Shown one piece after another: positions 5,700 to 12,485 of a DNA stretch of 15,098 nucleotides (position 1 is its first letter; each line of letters opens with the position of its first letter). The DNA is from an uncultured Bacilli bacterium (lineage in GTDB: Bacteria > Bacillota_I > Bacilli_A > RF39 > UBA660). A program made the position numbers and the translations under genes. The stretch lies in the NCBI GenBank assembly GCA_944351315.1, contig CALVPL010000051.1, forward strand, positions 1-15,098, in the 5' to 3' direction. The notes below the pieces were generated by a model. The model searched no databases and had not been told where the DNA came from. It was given only the letters and a program-made list of their open reading frames with translations.

Positions 5700-5725
5700 A
5701 AAATGCATTTTTTTTCATATATGAA
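5700..5725 (+). promoter_or_regulatory. Two palindromes upstream of the ABC exporter gene
   Basis: AAAATGCATTTT (5700-5711) and TTCATATATGAA (5714-5725) are perfect 12-bp palindromes side by side in the leader of the exporter gene. A TATAAA precedes the first, but no convincing -35 is seen. The first palindrome also occurs at 5177-5188 by the promoter of the preceding gene. They are candidate operators; AT-rich DNA produces such palindromes by chance fairly often. Confidence 0.3.
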
Positions 5726-5749
5726 TTAAAGAATATAGAAAGGATTTTT

Positions 5750-8059
5750 ATGTTAGAATTAAAACACATTAAGAAAAGTTATAAAATAGGAGATTTTGAA
5801 CAACAAGCTTTAAGAGATATTCAATTAAATTTTCAAAAAAATGAATTTGTAGCTATTTTGGGACCTAGTGGAAGTGGTAAAACAACACTTTTAAATATCA
5901 TTGGGGGATTAGATCGATATGATACGGGAGATTTAATTATCAATCAAAAATCCACCAAAGATTTTAAAGATCGTGATTGGGATGCTTACCGTAATAATTG
6001 TATTGGCTTTATTTTTCAAAGTTATAATTTAATTCATCACATGGATATTTTGAATAATGTTGAAATGGGAATGACACTTTCAGGTGTTTCTAGTAAAGAA
6101 AGACGTAAAAAAGCTATTGAAGTTTTGACACGAGTAGGTTTAAAAGATCATATTCATAAAAAACCTAATCAATTATCTGGTGGACAAATGCAAAGAGTCG
6201 CGATTGCGAGAGCTTTAGCTAATGATCCGGATATTATTTTGGCCGATGAACCAACAGGTGCTTTAGACTCAAAAACTAGTGTTCAAATTATGGATTTGAT
6301 TCAAGAAATTGCTAAAGATAAGCTGGTAATTATGGTTACTCATAATCCGGAACTTGCCCATACTTATGCGAATCGGGTCATTGAAATGAAAGATGGAAAA
6401 GTAATTAGTGATACAGAAAAAGAAACCGAAAATAGTACGAATGAAGAAACATATCAGATTCGCAAAACATCTATGAATTTTTTAACTGCTTTACATTTAT
6501 CTTTAAATAATATTCGAACTAAAAAAGGACGAACTATTTTGACAGCTTTTGCTTCTTCAATTGGTATTATTGGAATTGCATTGATTCTTAGTTTGTCCAA
6601 TGGTTTTGATCGGCAAATTGATATTTTTGAACAAAATACTTTAAGTTCTTTACCCATTATTATTAGTAAACAGTCTATGGATTTGAATGAAGCAACTATG
6701 AGTCAATTGGAAGAAGATTTTTCTAGTAGTGAAACGGATTATCCAGACATTGATTATGTTATTCCAGTTCAAACTATGAAAGATGAATATACGCATACAA
6801 ATGCGATTACAGATGATTATGTTACCTATATTGAAAATATGGATTCACAAAGTGTGGCTGGAATTTCTTATACTTATGCTGTCGGACTTAATTTGCTTCA
6901 AAAAATTGATGGAAAAGTAAAACTTTTAGATACGCAGAATTTATCCATTCAAAGTCTTCCGCATACTTTAAGTGATGGAGTAGAGAGTGTAGTAGATATG
7001 CATTATGATGTTTTAGCTGGGCGAATTGCTACGGAAAAAGATGAAATTGTTTTAGTCGTTGATAGTAAAAACCAAGTTTCTGAAGATATTTTAAATGCTT
7101 TAGGAATTCAAAGTGAAGAAAATATTTCTTTTGATTCTTTATTAAATTCTACTATCAAATTTGCTTATAATGATGATTATTATGTGAATTATGGTAATTA
7201 TTATCTTCCTAGTAGTGATTTAGAAAGTGTATATAACAACCCCAATAATTTAACTTTAAAGGTTGTAGGTATTTTACGTTTAAAAAGTGATTTTCCAAGT
7301 TATGCTGGAAGTTCAGGAATTTTTTATACCAATGATTTATTAAATGATGTTTTAGAAAAGAATTCTACTTCTAAAGTTGTCGAAGCTCAAAAAAAGGCAA
7401 ATTATAGTGTCTTATCTGGAGAAATGATTGACACTTCAACGGAAGAAGGAAAAAATGCTCAAGAAAATTTATTAGCTTATTTAGGAAATAAATCCGTTCC
7501 GTATGTTATTAATATTTATCCTAAAGATTTTGATACTAAAGATCAAATTACAAATTATTTAGATCAATATAATGAAGGAAAAGAAGATGAAGATCGAATT
7601 GTCTATATTGATCAAGCCAGTTTAATGAGTTCTTTATCAAGTAATATTATGGATGCGATTACAATTGTTTTGGTTGCTTTTAGTTCTATTTCTTTAATTG
7701 TTTCTTCAATTATGATTGGTATCATTATGTATATTTCTGTTTTAGAAAGAACAAAGGAAATCGGTATTTTGCGTAGTCTTGGAGCAAGAAAAAAAGATAT
7801 TTCACGAGTTTTCAATGCTGAGACATTTATTATTGGATTAACTTCCGGATTAATTGGTATTTTTATAGCTTGGCTTTTATTGTTCCCAACAAATTCTTTA
7901 TTGTATAACTTAACGGATTTAAAAGGTGTTGCTGTTATGAATCCAGTTCATGCTGTAATTCTTATAGTTATTAGTCTTGCTTTAACATTAATTGGTGGCT
8001 TTATTCCAGCAAAAATTGCTAGTAAAAAAGATCCGGTTATTGCTTTACGGACGGAATAA
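5750..8059 (+). CDS. MacB-like ABC exporter, ATPase fused to FtsX-type permease
   Basis: A 769-residue fused transporter subunit. The N-terminal ATPase (1-222) has Walker A GPSGSGKTT (38-46), Q90 in FQSYNL, signature LSGGQ (142-146), Walker B with catalytic E167 in ILADEPTGALD, and H198 in MVTHN. After a charged linker comes TM1 (about 262-284), then a large extracytoplasmic domain (about 285-640), then three helices of the FtsX/MacB permease domain. Between the first two of these is the conserved coupling segment ERTKEIGILRSLGA. The four-helix, ATPase-first order is that of MacB, which acts as a dimer and drives export or signalling by mechanotransmission. No TolC/MacA partners are expected in a Gram-positive. 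GAAAGGA precedes the ATG. The substrate is unknown. Confidence 0.92.
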   Translation: MLELKHIKKSYKIGDFEQQALRDIQLNFQKNEFVAILGPSGSGKTTLLNIIGGLDRYDTGDLIINQKSTKDFKDRDWDAYRNNCIGFIFQSYNLIHHMDILNNVEMGMTLSGVSSKERRKKAIEVLTRVGLKDHIHKKPNQLSGGQMQRVAIARALANDPDIILADEPTGALDSKTSVQIMDLIQEIAKDKLVIMVTHNPELAHTYANRVIEMKDGKVISDTEKETENSTNEETYQIRKTSMNFLTALHLSLNNIRTKKGRTILTAFASSIGIIGIALILSLSNGFDRQIDIFEQNTLSSLPIIISKQSMDLNEATMSQLEEDFSSSETDYPDIDYVIPVQTMKDEYTHTNAITDDYVTYIENMDSQSVAGISYTYAVGLNLLQKIDGKVKLLDTQNLSIQSLPHTLSDGVESVVDMHYDVLAGRIATEKDEIVLVVDSKNQVSEDILNALGIQSEENISFDSLLNSTIKFAYNDDYYVNYGNYYLPSSDLESVYNNPNNLTLKVVGILRLKSDFPSYAGSSGIFYTNDLLNDVLEKNSTSKVVEAQKKANYSVLSGEMIDTSTEEGKNAQENLLAYLGNKSVPYVINIYPKDFDTKDQITNYLDQYNEGKEDEDRIVYIDQASLMSSLSSNIMDAITIVLVAFSSISLIVSSIMIGIIMYISVLERTKEIGILRSLGARKKDISRVFNAETFIIGLTSGLIGIFIAWLLLFPTNSLLYNLTDLKGVAVMNPVHAVILIVISLALTLIGGFIPAKIASKKDPVIALRTE

Positions 8060-8103
8060 GACTTTATTCGACAAAATAGCTTAAAACTTGTCAAAATCTT
8101 GTC

Positions 8104-8132
8104 TTGCAACTTTTCTAGAAGCCCTTTATAGT
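8104..8132 (+). promoter_or_regulatory. Promoter of the candidate structured RNA
   Basis: TTGCAA (8104-8109), a 17-bp spacer and TATAGT (8127-8132). The predicted start is near 8139, just before the first hairpin of the candidate RNA. Confidence 0.5.
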
Positions 8133-8138
8133 AGTAGG

Positions 8139-8298
8139 CACCAAACGAAAAAGTTTGGTAGAGAATTCCTTAATAATTTTATTTATATAACTACTACCCT
8201 ATACAATACGCTTTATTTTCTTAGTCAATACACACTTCTATTTTATTTTTTGGAAGAGGAATTCTCTTTTTGGGCAACTTCGGTTGCCTTTTGTTTTT
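8139..8298 (+). ncRNA. Candidate structured noncoding RNA between the exporter and padR
   Basis: About 160 nt bounded by a promoter and a strong terminator. It holds a 5' hairpin CCAAAC-GAAAAA-GTTTGG (8141-8158), a long-range perfect 11-bp stem (8160-8170 with 8257-8267), and a large, G-poor internal region (8171-8256) with CUACUACCC that looks unpaired. No ORF has a usable ribosome site. The PadR promoter begins just after the terminator, so this is a unit of its own, not a leader. It does not match 6S, SRP, RNase P or any riboswitch that I can recognise. It may instead be untranslated sequence of the exporter mRNA, whose gene shows no terminator of its own. Confidence 0.4.
8273..8298 (+). 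terminator. Strong intrinsic terminator with TTCG tetraloop
   Basis: GGCAAC (8273-8278) pairs with GTTGCC (8283-8288) around a stable TTCG loop, followed by TTTTGTTTTT. It ends the candidate RNA and any read-through from the exporter gene, and insulates padR. Confidence 0.88.
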
Positions 8299-8307
8299 GC
8301 TTAGTAC

Positions 8308-8336
8308 TTGACAATGCATAGTAGCTATGATATTCT
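8308..8336 (+). promoter_or_regulatory. Promoter and dyad operator of the padR operon
   Basis: Consensus TTGACA (8308-8313), a 17-bp spacer and TATTCT (8331-8336) preceded by TGA. Inside the spacer, CATAG (8317-8321) and CTATG (8325-8329) form a dyad about a 3-base centre. That is a suitable place for PadR to bind and block its own promoter. Autorepression is common for the family but is inferred here. Confidence 0.65.
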
Positions 8337-8345
8337 GGTAACAAG

Positions 8346-8362
8346 AGAGGAGTGATACTATT
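8346..8362 (+). promoter_or_regulatory. Ribosome site that fixes an ATT start codon for padR
   Basis: AGAGGAG (8346-8352) is followed seven bases later by ATT (8360-8362), in frame with the complete PadR reading frame. An in-frame TAA at 8339 closes the frame upstream. No ATG, GTG or TTG occurs in frame before the GTG at 8471, which would delete half of the winged helix. Confidence 0.7.
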
Positions 8363-8680
8363 CATACGCAGTTTAAAAAAGGCGTTTTAGAATTACTCGT
8401 CTTAAGTATTGTAAATGAACAAGATATCTATGGTTATGAACTTGTTTTAAAAGTTCGAGAAGCTGTAGATGTGAATGAAGGAACAATTTATCCTATATTA
8501 AAGCGATTGACAAATGAAGATTTTTTTGAAACGTATTTAGTTGAATCAACGGAGGGTCCGACACGTAAATATTATCACATTACGGCTAAAGGGAAAAAAA
8601 GACAACAAGAAGTGTTGGCTGAATGGAAAAAATTTTCAGAAAGTATTCAACGATTTATGAATGAGAGGGAAAACAAATGA
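8360..8680 (+). CDS. PadR-family transcriptional regulator with apparent ATT start
   Basis: A 106-residue PadR regulator (small subfamily). From the ATT the product begins with the family-typical QFKKGVLELLVLS, then DIYGYEL, GTIYPILKRL (recognition helix region), and the wing GPTRKYYHIT followed by the dimerising helix. The length is exactly that expected; starting at the GTG at 8471 would leave only 69 residues and no complete DNA-binding domain. The ribosome site is strong and correctly spaced for the ATT. It is the first gene of an operon and overlaps the HAAS gene by ATGA. PadR proteins usually repress and respond to ligands or partner proteins. A sequencing error in the start codon is possible but would need no frame change. 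Confidence 0.88.
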   Translation: MHTQFKKGVLELLVLSIVNEQDIYGYELVLKVREAVDVNEGTIYPILKRLTNEDFFETYLVESTEGPTRKYYHITAKGKKRQQEVLAEWKKFSESIQRFMNERENK

Positions 8681-10332
8681 AAAAGGAAGAATTTTTAAAA
8701 AAATTACGTAAAAGATTAGATATTTTAGAAGAACAAGAAGTAGAAGATATTTTATCTGAATATGAGGAATATATTGATGAAAAAATAGAAAATGGTTCAA
8801 CTGAAGAGGAGGCCGTTGCATCGTTTGGCAATGTCAATGAACTTGCCGAGGAACTTTTAAAAGCTTATAAAGTTAAAGTAGAAAAAAATGATGATCCGAT
8901 TGGAACTTTTGCTAATAAAGTTATTTCTCTTATTGATCAATTAATTAATGATTTTAGTCGTAAAAGTCCGAAGGAAATTTTCCGTTTTGTTTTGGAAGTT
9001 ATTATTATTGTTTGTTTAATTGGTCTTTGTCATATACCTGTTTCCATGTTAGTAGAACTAGGGTCAAATGTTTTTGATATTTTGTCCTCACCTTTAAATC
9101 GTTTCTTTTATACAGTATGGCGTTTTGTTTTAGAATTTGCTTATTTTATTTTAGCCATTGTTGTATTTGCTCGAATTTTTAAAGTTCGTTATTTACAAGG
9201 AGTTCATTTAGAAAATCCAGAAAAAAAGAATCCAAAAAATGGAAAGAAAAAAGTAGAAATAGAACCTAAAGAGATCGAAAAAAATTCTAATGAAAAAAGT
9301 TTTATTACCAGTTTTAGTGAATTGATTATTAAAATTTGTGTTTTCTTTTTAAAGTTTATTGCTATTTGTATTTTGTTTGGAGTTAGCATTTATTTGATAG
9401 GTATGAGTATTATTTTAGTTATTTGTATTTATCTACTTATTCAAGGAGTTACTTATTTTGGATTTTATTTGGTGATGCTTTCTTTATTTTTCTTAGGTAT
9501 TATTTTCTTTAGTATTTTATTTAATTTTGTTTTAGATAGAAGAAGCCATGGATTACAGTTAGCTATTTCTTTAATTATTTCTTTTACCTTATTAGGAGTT
9601 GGGTGTGGTGTCGCGACTGTTGAAGTTGCCAACACGGAATTTATTAATTCACCACCAAGTGATATCCAAATTGAGACTATGCAAGAAGAACTTGTTATGA
9701 ATGAAGATACGGTATTTATTGGAAATATTTCTGATTATAAAGTAGATAACTCTTTAGAGAATGTTTTGATTGAATATCGTTATTATCCACTTGGTAATAA
9801 AATGGCTACCAATGTCCGAAAGGTTGATGATTTTGTTTATTTGGATTGGTCTTTAGAAAAATTATATTTAAAAAAGGAATTGCTTAGTCATATCCTTGAT
9901 GATTTAAAAAATAAACAAGTTTATAATTATTATATTGAACCTACTATTGTGATTACTGCTAATGAAAAAAACATTGAAATCATTAAAGAAAATCGTCATA
10001 AATATTATGATGATATGCCAAATTATTCTTCGTGTAATTTTGTTCGTACTTATTATGTCGAAATGCTTAGAGAAATGGAAGATGAAGATACTACAGCGGT
10101 TGTGTTATCCGAATTTCAAAGTGATAAGTTAACTACTATTACCCTTAGTAATGCTTTAGCAAAAGATTTAGAAGTTGGTTCATCTTATGAGTTTACTTTT
10201 AAAACTTATCAAGCTTATATAGATACAGATATTGAAAATGTATTTGATGAAAATGAAGTTGTCAGTGTTAAGAAAACAGATAAAACTGGTGTTCAGCAAA
10301 TACAGGAAGATGGTTGTAGTATATTTTATTAA
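8677..10332 (+). CDS. HAAS-domain (DUF1700-like) polytopic membrane protein with large ectodomain
   Basis: 551 residues. The first 65 form a HAAS/DUF1700 domain (KKEEFLKKLRKRL ... EYEEYIDEKIENGSTEEEAVASFGN), the small helical module that regularly follows padR genes and is thought to work with PadR. Next come helices at about 104-126 and 143-166, a basic cytoplasmic loop (180-205), and a dense block of helices from 215 to 312. A hydrophilic C-terminal region of about 235 residues (315-551) is probably extracytoplasmic and resembles nothing I recognise; the DUF4097 adhesin-like repeats common in HAAS proteins are not evident. It overlaps padR by four bases, so translation is coupled. A likely role is membrane-state sensing that tunes PadR; this is inference from the family. 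Confidence 0.85.
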   Translation: MKKEEFLKKLRKRLDILEEQEVEDILSEYEEYIDEKIENGSTEEEAVASFGNVNELAEELLKAYKVKVEKNDDPIGTFANKVISLIDQLINDFSRKSPKEIFRFVLEVIIIVCLIGLCHIPVSMLVELGSNVFDILSSPLNRFFYTVWRFVLEFAYFILAIVVFARIFKVRYLQGVHLENPEKKNPKNGKKKVEIEPKEIEKNSNEKSFITSFSELIIKICVFFLKFIAICILFGVSIYLIGMSIILVICIYLLIQGVTYFGFYLVMLSLFFLGIIFFSILFNFVLDRRSHGLQLAISLIISFTLLGVGCGVATVEVANTEFINSPPSDIQIETMQEELVMNEDTVFIGNISDYKVDNSLENVLIEYRYYPLGNKMATNVRKVDDFVYLDWSLEKLYLKKELLSHILDDLKNKQVYNYYIEPTIVITANEKNIEIIKENRHKYYDDMPNYSSCNFVRTYYVEMLREMEDEDTTAVVLSEFQSDKLTTITLSNALAKDLEVGSSYEFTFKTYQAYIDTDIENVFDENEVVSVKKTDKTGVQQIQEDGCSIFY

Positions 10333-10335
10333 AAG

Positions 10336-10364
10336 TTTGTCCGTTATCGGATGAATTTTTTTTT
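10336..10364 (+). terminator. Terminator of the padR-HAAS operon
   Basis: TTTGTCCG (10336-10343) pairs with CGGATGAA (10348-10355), including two wobbles, around loop TTAT, followed by nine T. It starts four bases after the stop codon. Confidence 0.8.
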
Positions 10365-10370
10365 CTTTTA

Positions 10371-10379
10371 TGATAAAAT
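10371..10379 (+). promoter_or_regulatory. Extended -10 promoter of the AAA ATPase operon
   Basis: TGATAAAAT, an extended -10, lies 23 bases before the ATG at 10402. No clear -35 is seen because the upstream terminator T tract occupies that place. Confidence 0.5.
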
Positions 10380-10401
10380 TATTCTAGAGGAGGGTTTTGA
10401 T

Positions 10402-11361
10402 ATGGAAACTCTTGATATGGATATGGGAAATAACATGCCAAAAATTAGTATGTTGGAAAGATATGGAGAAAATTTAACGGATAAAGAATATATTACAGAT
10501 CCGGCTATTGCACGTGATAATGAAATTAAACAATGTATTTTGACTCTTTTAACGCCAGAAAAAAGTGCTTTGTTAGTCGGTAAACCTGGTATTGGTAAAA
10601 CGGCGATTGTTGAAGGTTTAGCTTATCGAATTAAAAATAATATGGTTCCTGATGCTTTAAAAGGCTGGGAAATTATTAAAGTCAACATTACTTCTTTATT
10701 AGGTTCAGTCAATAGTGATGGTCAAACAGAAAGTCGTATTGATATGTTGGTCAAGGAATTGAATCAAAAAGAAAAAACGATTCTATTTATTGATGAGACA
10801 CATGTTCTTGTTAATAAAAATACTTCAGAAAATGGCGGAATTGATTTTGCCAATATGTTAAAAGCTGGTTTAGATCGTGGAACTATTAAAATGATTGGTG
10901 CCACGACTACCGAGGAATATGAAACATATATTTTACGTGATCGAGCATTTTTAAGACGTTTTCAAAAAATTGATGTTTTGGAAACAGATAAACCTACTAC
11001 TGTTAAAATTTTAATGGGAACTTTACCAAAATTAGAGAAACAAATTGGAGTAAAACTTAATTATTCAGATTTTGTGAAAGAAAGAATTATGACTTTTATT
11101 GTGGAAATGACAGATGAATACAAAAGAGTTTATGAAGTAGCTTCAAGATATCCAGATATTTGTTTAACGATTCTTTCTAATGCTTTTACTTATGCTTTAT
11201 ATGATAATCAACAGGAAGTTAAATTAGAACATATTTATAAAGCTATTTGTAATGCTAAAAATATTTATGAAGATGTCAAGAAAAAGGAAATTGAACGATT
11301 TAAAATTGAATTTAAAGATTTGATTCGTGAAGAAAATGTGAATTTGGATGAAAGGGGATAG
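10402..11361 (+). CDS. Solo AAA+ ATPase related to the first ATPase domain of ClpA/ClpB
   Basis: 319 residues containing one AAA+ module. Walker A is GKPGIGKT (60-67), Walker B ILFIDE (127-132). The sensor-1 stretch MIGATTTEEYETYI and arginine-finger stretch DRAFLRRFQ are almost the ClpA/B/C D1 wording (IGATTxxEY...LxRRF). A helical lid follows (ILMGTLPKLEKQIGV ... SRYPDICLTILSNAF). The Clp N domain, the ClpB middle domain and the D2 ring are all absent, so it cannot be a normal unfoldase. Walker B continues DETH where Clp has DEIH. The start is the ATG at 10402 after GAGGAGG; an in-frame ATG at 10351 lies in the upstream terminator. The next gene starts three bases after its stop. Partner and substrate are unknown. 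Confidence 0.85.
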   Translation: METLDMDMGNNMPKISMLERYGENLTDKEYITDPAIARDNEIKQCILTLLTPEKSALLVGKPGIGKTAIVEGLAYRIKNNMVPDALKGWEIIKVNITSLLGSVNSDGQTESRIDMLVKELNQKEKTILFIDETHVLVNKNTSENGGIDFANMLKAGLDRGTIKMIGATTTEEYETYILRDRAFLRRFQKIDVLETDKPTTVKILMGTLPKLEKQIGVKLNYSDFVKERIMTFIVEMTDEYKRVYEVASRYPDICLTILSNAFTYALYDNQQEVKLEHIYKAICNAKNIYEDVKKKEIERFKIEFKDLIREENVNLDERG

Positions 11362-11364
11362 AAG

Positions 11365-12435
11365 ATGACAAAAGTACGTGTATTTCAAATAGGCTGTGGA
11401 AAAATGAGTAAATATATCATGCGTTATGTTTACGATAAAGGTGGAGAAATCGTCGGTGCTTGTGATATAAAAAAAGAATTAATTGGTCAAGATATTGGTC
11501 AAATTATGGAAACGGATAATAAAGATATTAAAATTGGTTCAGTAGAGGATTTAGATTCGTTATTAAAGATGACAAAACCTAATGTTGCTATTATCACGAC
11601 TATGAGTATTTTAAATGATATTGCTTCAGAAATTCGAACTTGTATTTGTAATGGGGTTCATGTTTTGACTACTTGTGAAGAAGCTTTTTTTGCTGAGAAT
11701 TCTAATCCAATTGTTTATAAAGAATTAGATGCTTTGGCAAAAGCTTATCATGTAACGATTATTGGATGTGGATACCAAGATGTTTTTTGGGGAAATATGA
11801 TTAGTAATATTTGTGCTTCTACGCATCGAATCACGAAAATTAAAGGAAGCAGTTCTTATAACGTAGAAGATTATGGAATCGCTTTAGCTCAAGCTCATGG
11901 AGCTGGTTTAACACCTCGGGAATTTGATGAAACAATTGCTATTACTAATGAAATGAGTGAAGAGGAAAGAAAAGAATTAATGAATGAAAAAAAGTTTTTT
12001 CCTAGTTACATGTGGAATGTTGTCGGTTGGCTTTCAAAAAAACTTGATTTACATATTCTTTCAATCAAACAAAAATGTATTCCAATTTTAACAGAAAATA
12101 AATTACATAGTGATACTTTGCAACTTGATTTAGATGAGGGAATGGTTCGCGGGATGAGTGCTATTGTAAGTGCTGTTACTAAAGAAAATATTTTGATTGA
12201 AATTGAGTGTATAGGTAAGGTTTATACTAAAGATGAACAAGATAAAAATGAATGGACTATTTTTGGTGAACCTACTACTCAAGTATTAAATCAGGTTCCA
12301 GATACGGTTTTACTTACTTGTGCTGATGTTGTAAATAGAATTCCACATGTTCTTAAAGCACCAAGTGGATTTCTTTCGACAAGTGAACTTTCAGAGCCTG
12401 TATACATTGTAAATTCATTTGACGAATATTTATAG
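11365..12435 (+). CDS. 2,4-diaminopentanoate dehydrogenase-like oxidoreductase
   Basis: 356 residues. The N-terminal Rossmann fold starts QIGCGKMSKYIMRY (glycine motif G10-x-G12) and has an acid (CDIKKE) at the end of the second strand, with DapB-like N-terminal organisation. The segments TTCEEAFF, GCGYQDVFWGN and SSSYNVEDYGIALAQAHG agree with my memory of the clostridial 2,4-diaminopentanoate dehydrogenase (Ord), which oxidatively deaminates (2R,4S)-2,4-diaminopentanoate in anaerobic ornithine breakdown. Length is also right. The other genes of that pathway (oraS/oraE aminomutase, ortA/ortB) are not in the window, so the true substrate may differ. It shares a transcript with the AAA ATPase (3-base gap, AAAGGGG ribosome site inside the upstream gene). 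Confidence 0.78.
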   Translation: MTKVRVFQIGCGKMSKYIMRYVYDKGGEIVGACDIKKELIGQDIGQIMETDNKDIKIGSVEDLDSLLKMTKPNVAIITTMSILNDIASEIRTCICNGVHVLTTCEEAFFAENSNPIVYKELDALAKAYHVTIIGCGYQDVFWGNMISNICASTHRITKIKGSSSYNVEDYGIALAQAHGAGLTPREFDETIAITNEMSEEERKELMNEKKFFPSYMWNVVGWLSKKLDLHILSIKQKCIPILTENKLHSDTLQLDLDEGMVRGMSAIVSAVTKENILIEIECIGKVYTKDEQDKNEWTIFGEPTTQVLNQVPDTVLLTCADVVNRIPHVLKAPSGFLSTSELSEPVYIVNSFDEYL

Positions 12436-12447
12436 TATTCGTTTTTT
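12422..12447 (+). terminator. Terminator of the AAA-dehydrogenase operon
   Basis: ACGAATA (12422-12428) pairs perfectly with TATTCGT (12436-12442), followed by a T run. The stop codon lies in the loop. Confidence 0.85.
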
Positions 12448-12453
12448 CTTTTG

Positions 12454-12462
12454 TGGTATACT
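12454..12462 (+). promoter_or_regulatory. Extended -10 promoter of the polysaccharide deacetylase gene
   Basis: TGGTATACT is a TGnTATACT extended -10, 24 bases before the ATG at 12486. GGAGTAGGT is the ribosome site. Confidence 0.6.
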
Positions 12463-12485
12463 AAATATATGATGGAGTAGGTAGT

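Noticed and set aside
8088..8321. 77-codon ORF downstream of the ABC exporter gene
   Set aside because: TTG start without ribosome site; it runs through a promoter, hairpins and a strong terminator, and its composition looks like translated noncoding DNA.
10351..10401. Longer N-terminus for the AAA ATPase
   Set aside because: The ATG at 10351 is inside the upstream terminator stem; the ATG at 10402 has GAGGAGG at the right distance.
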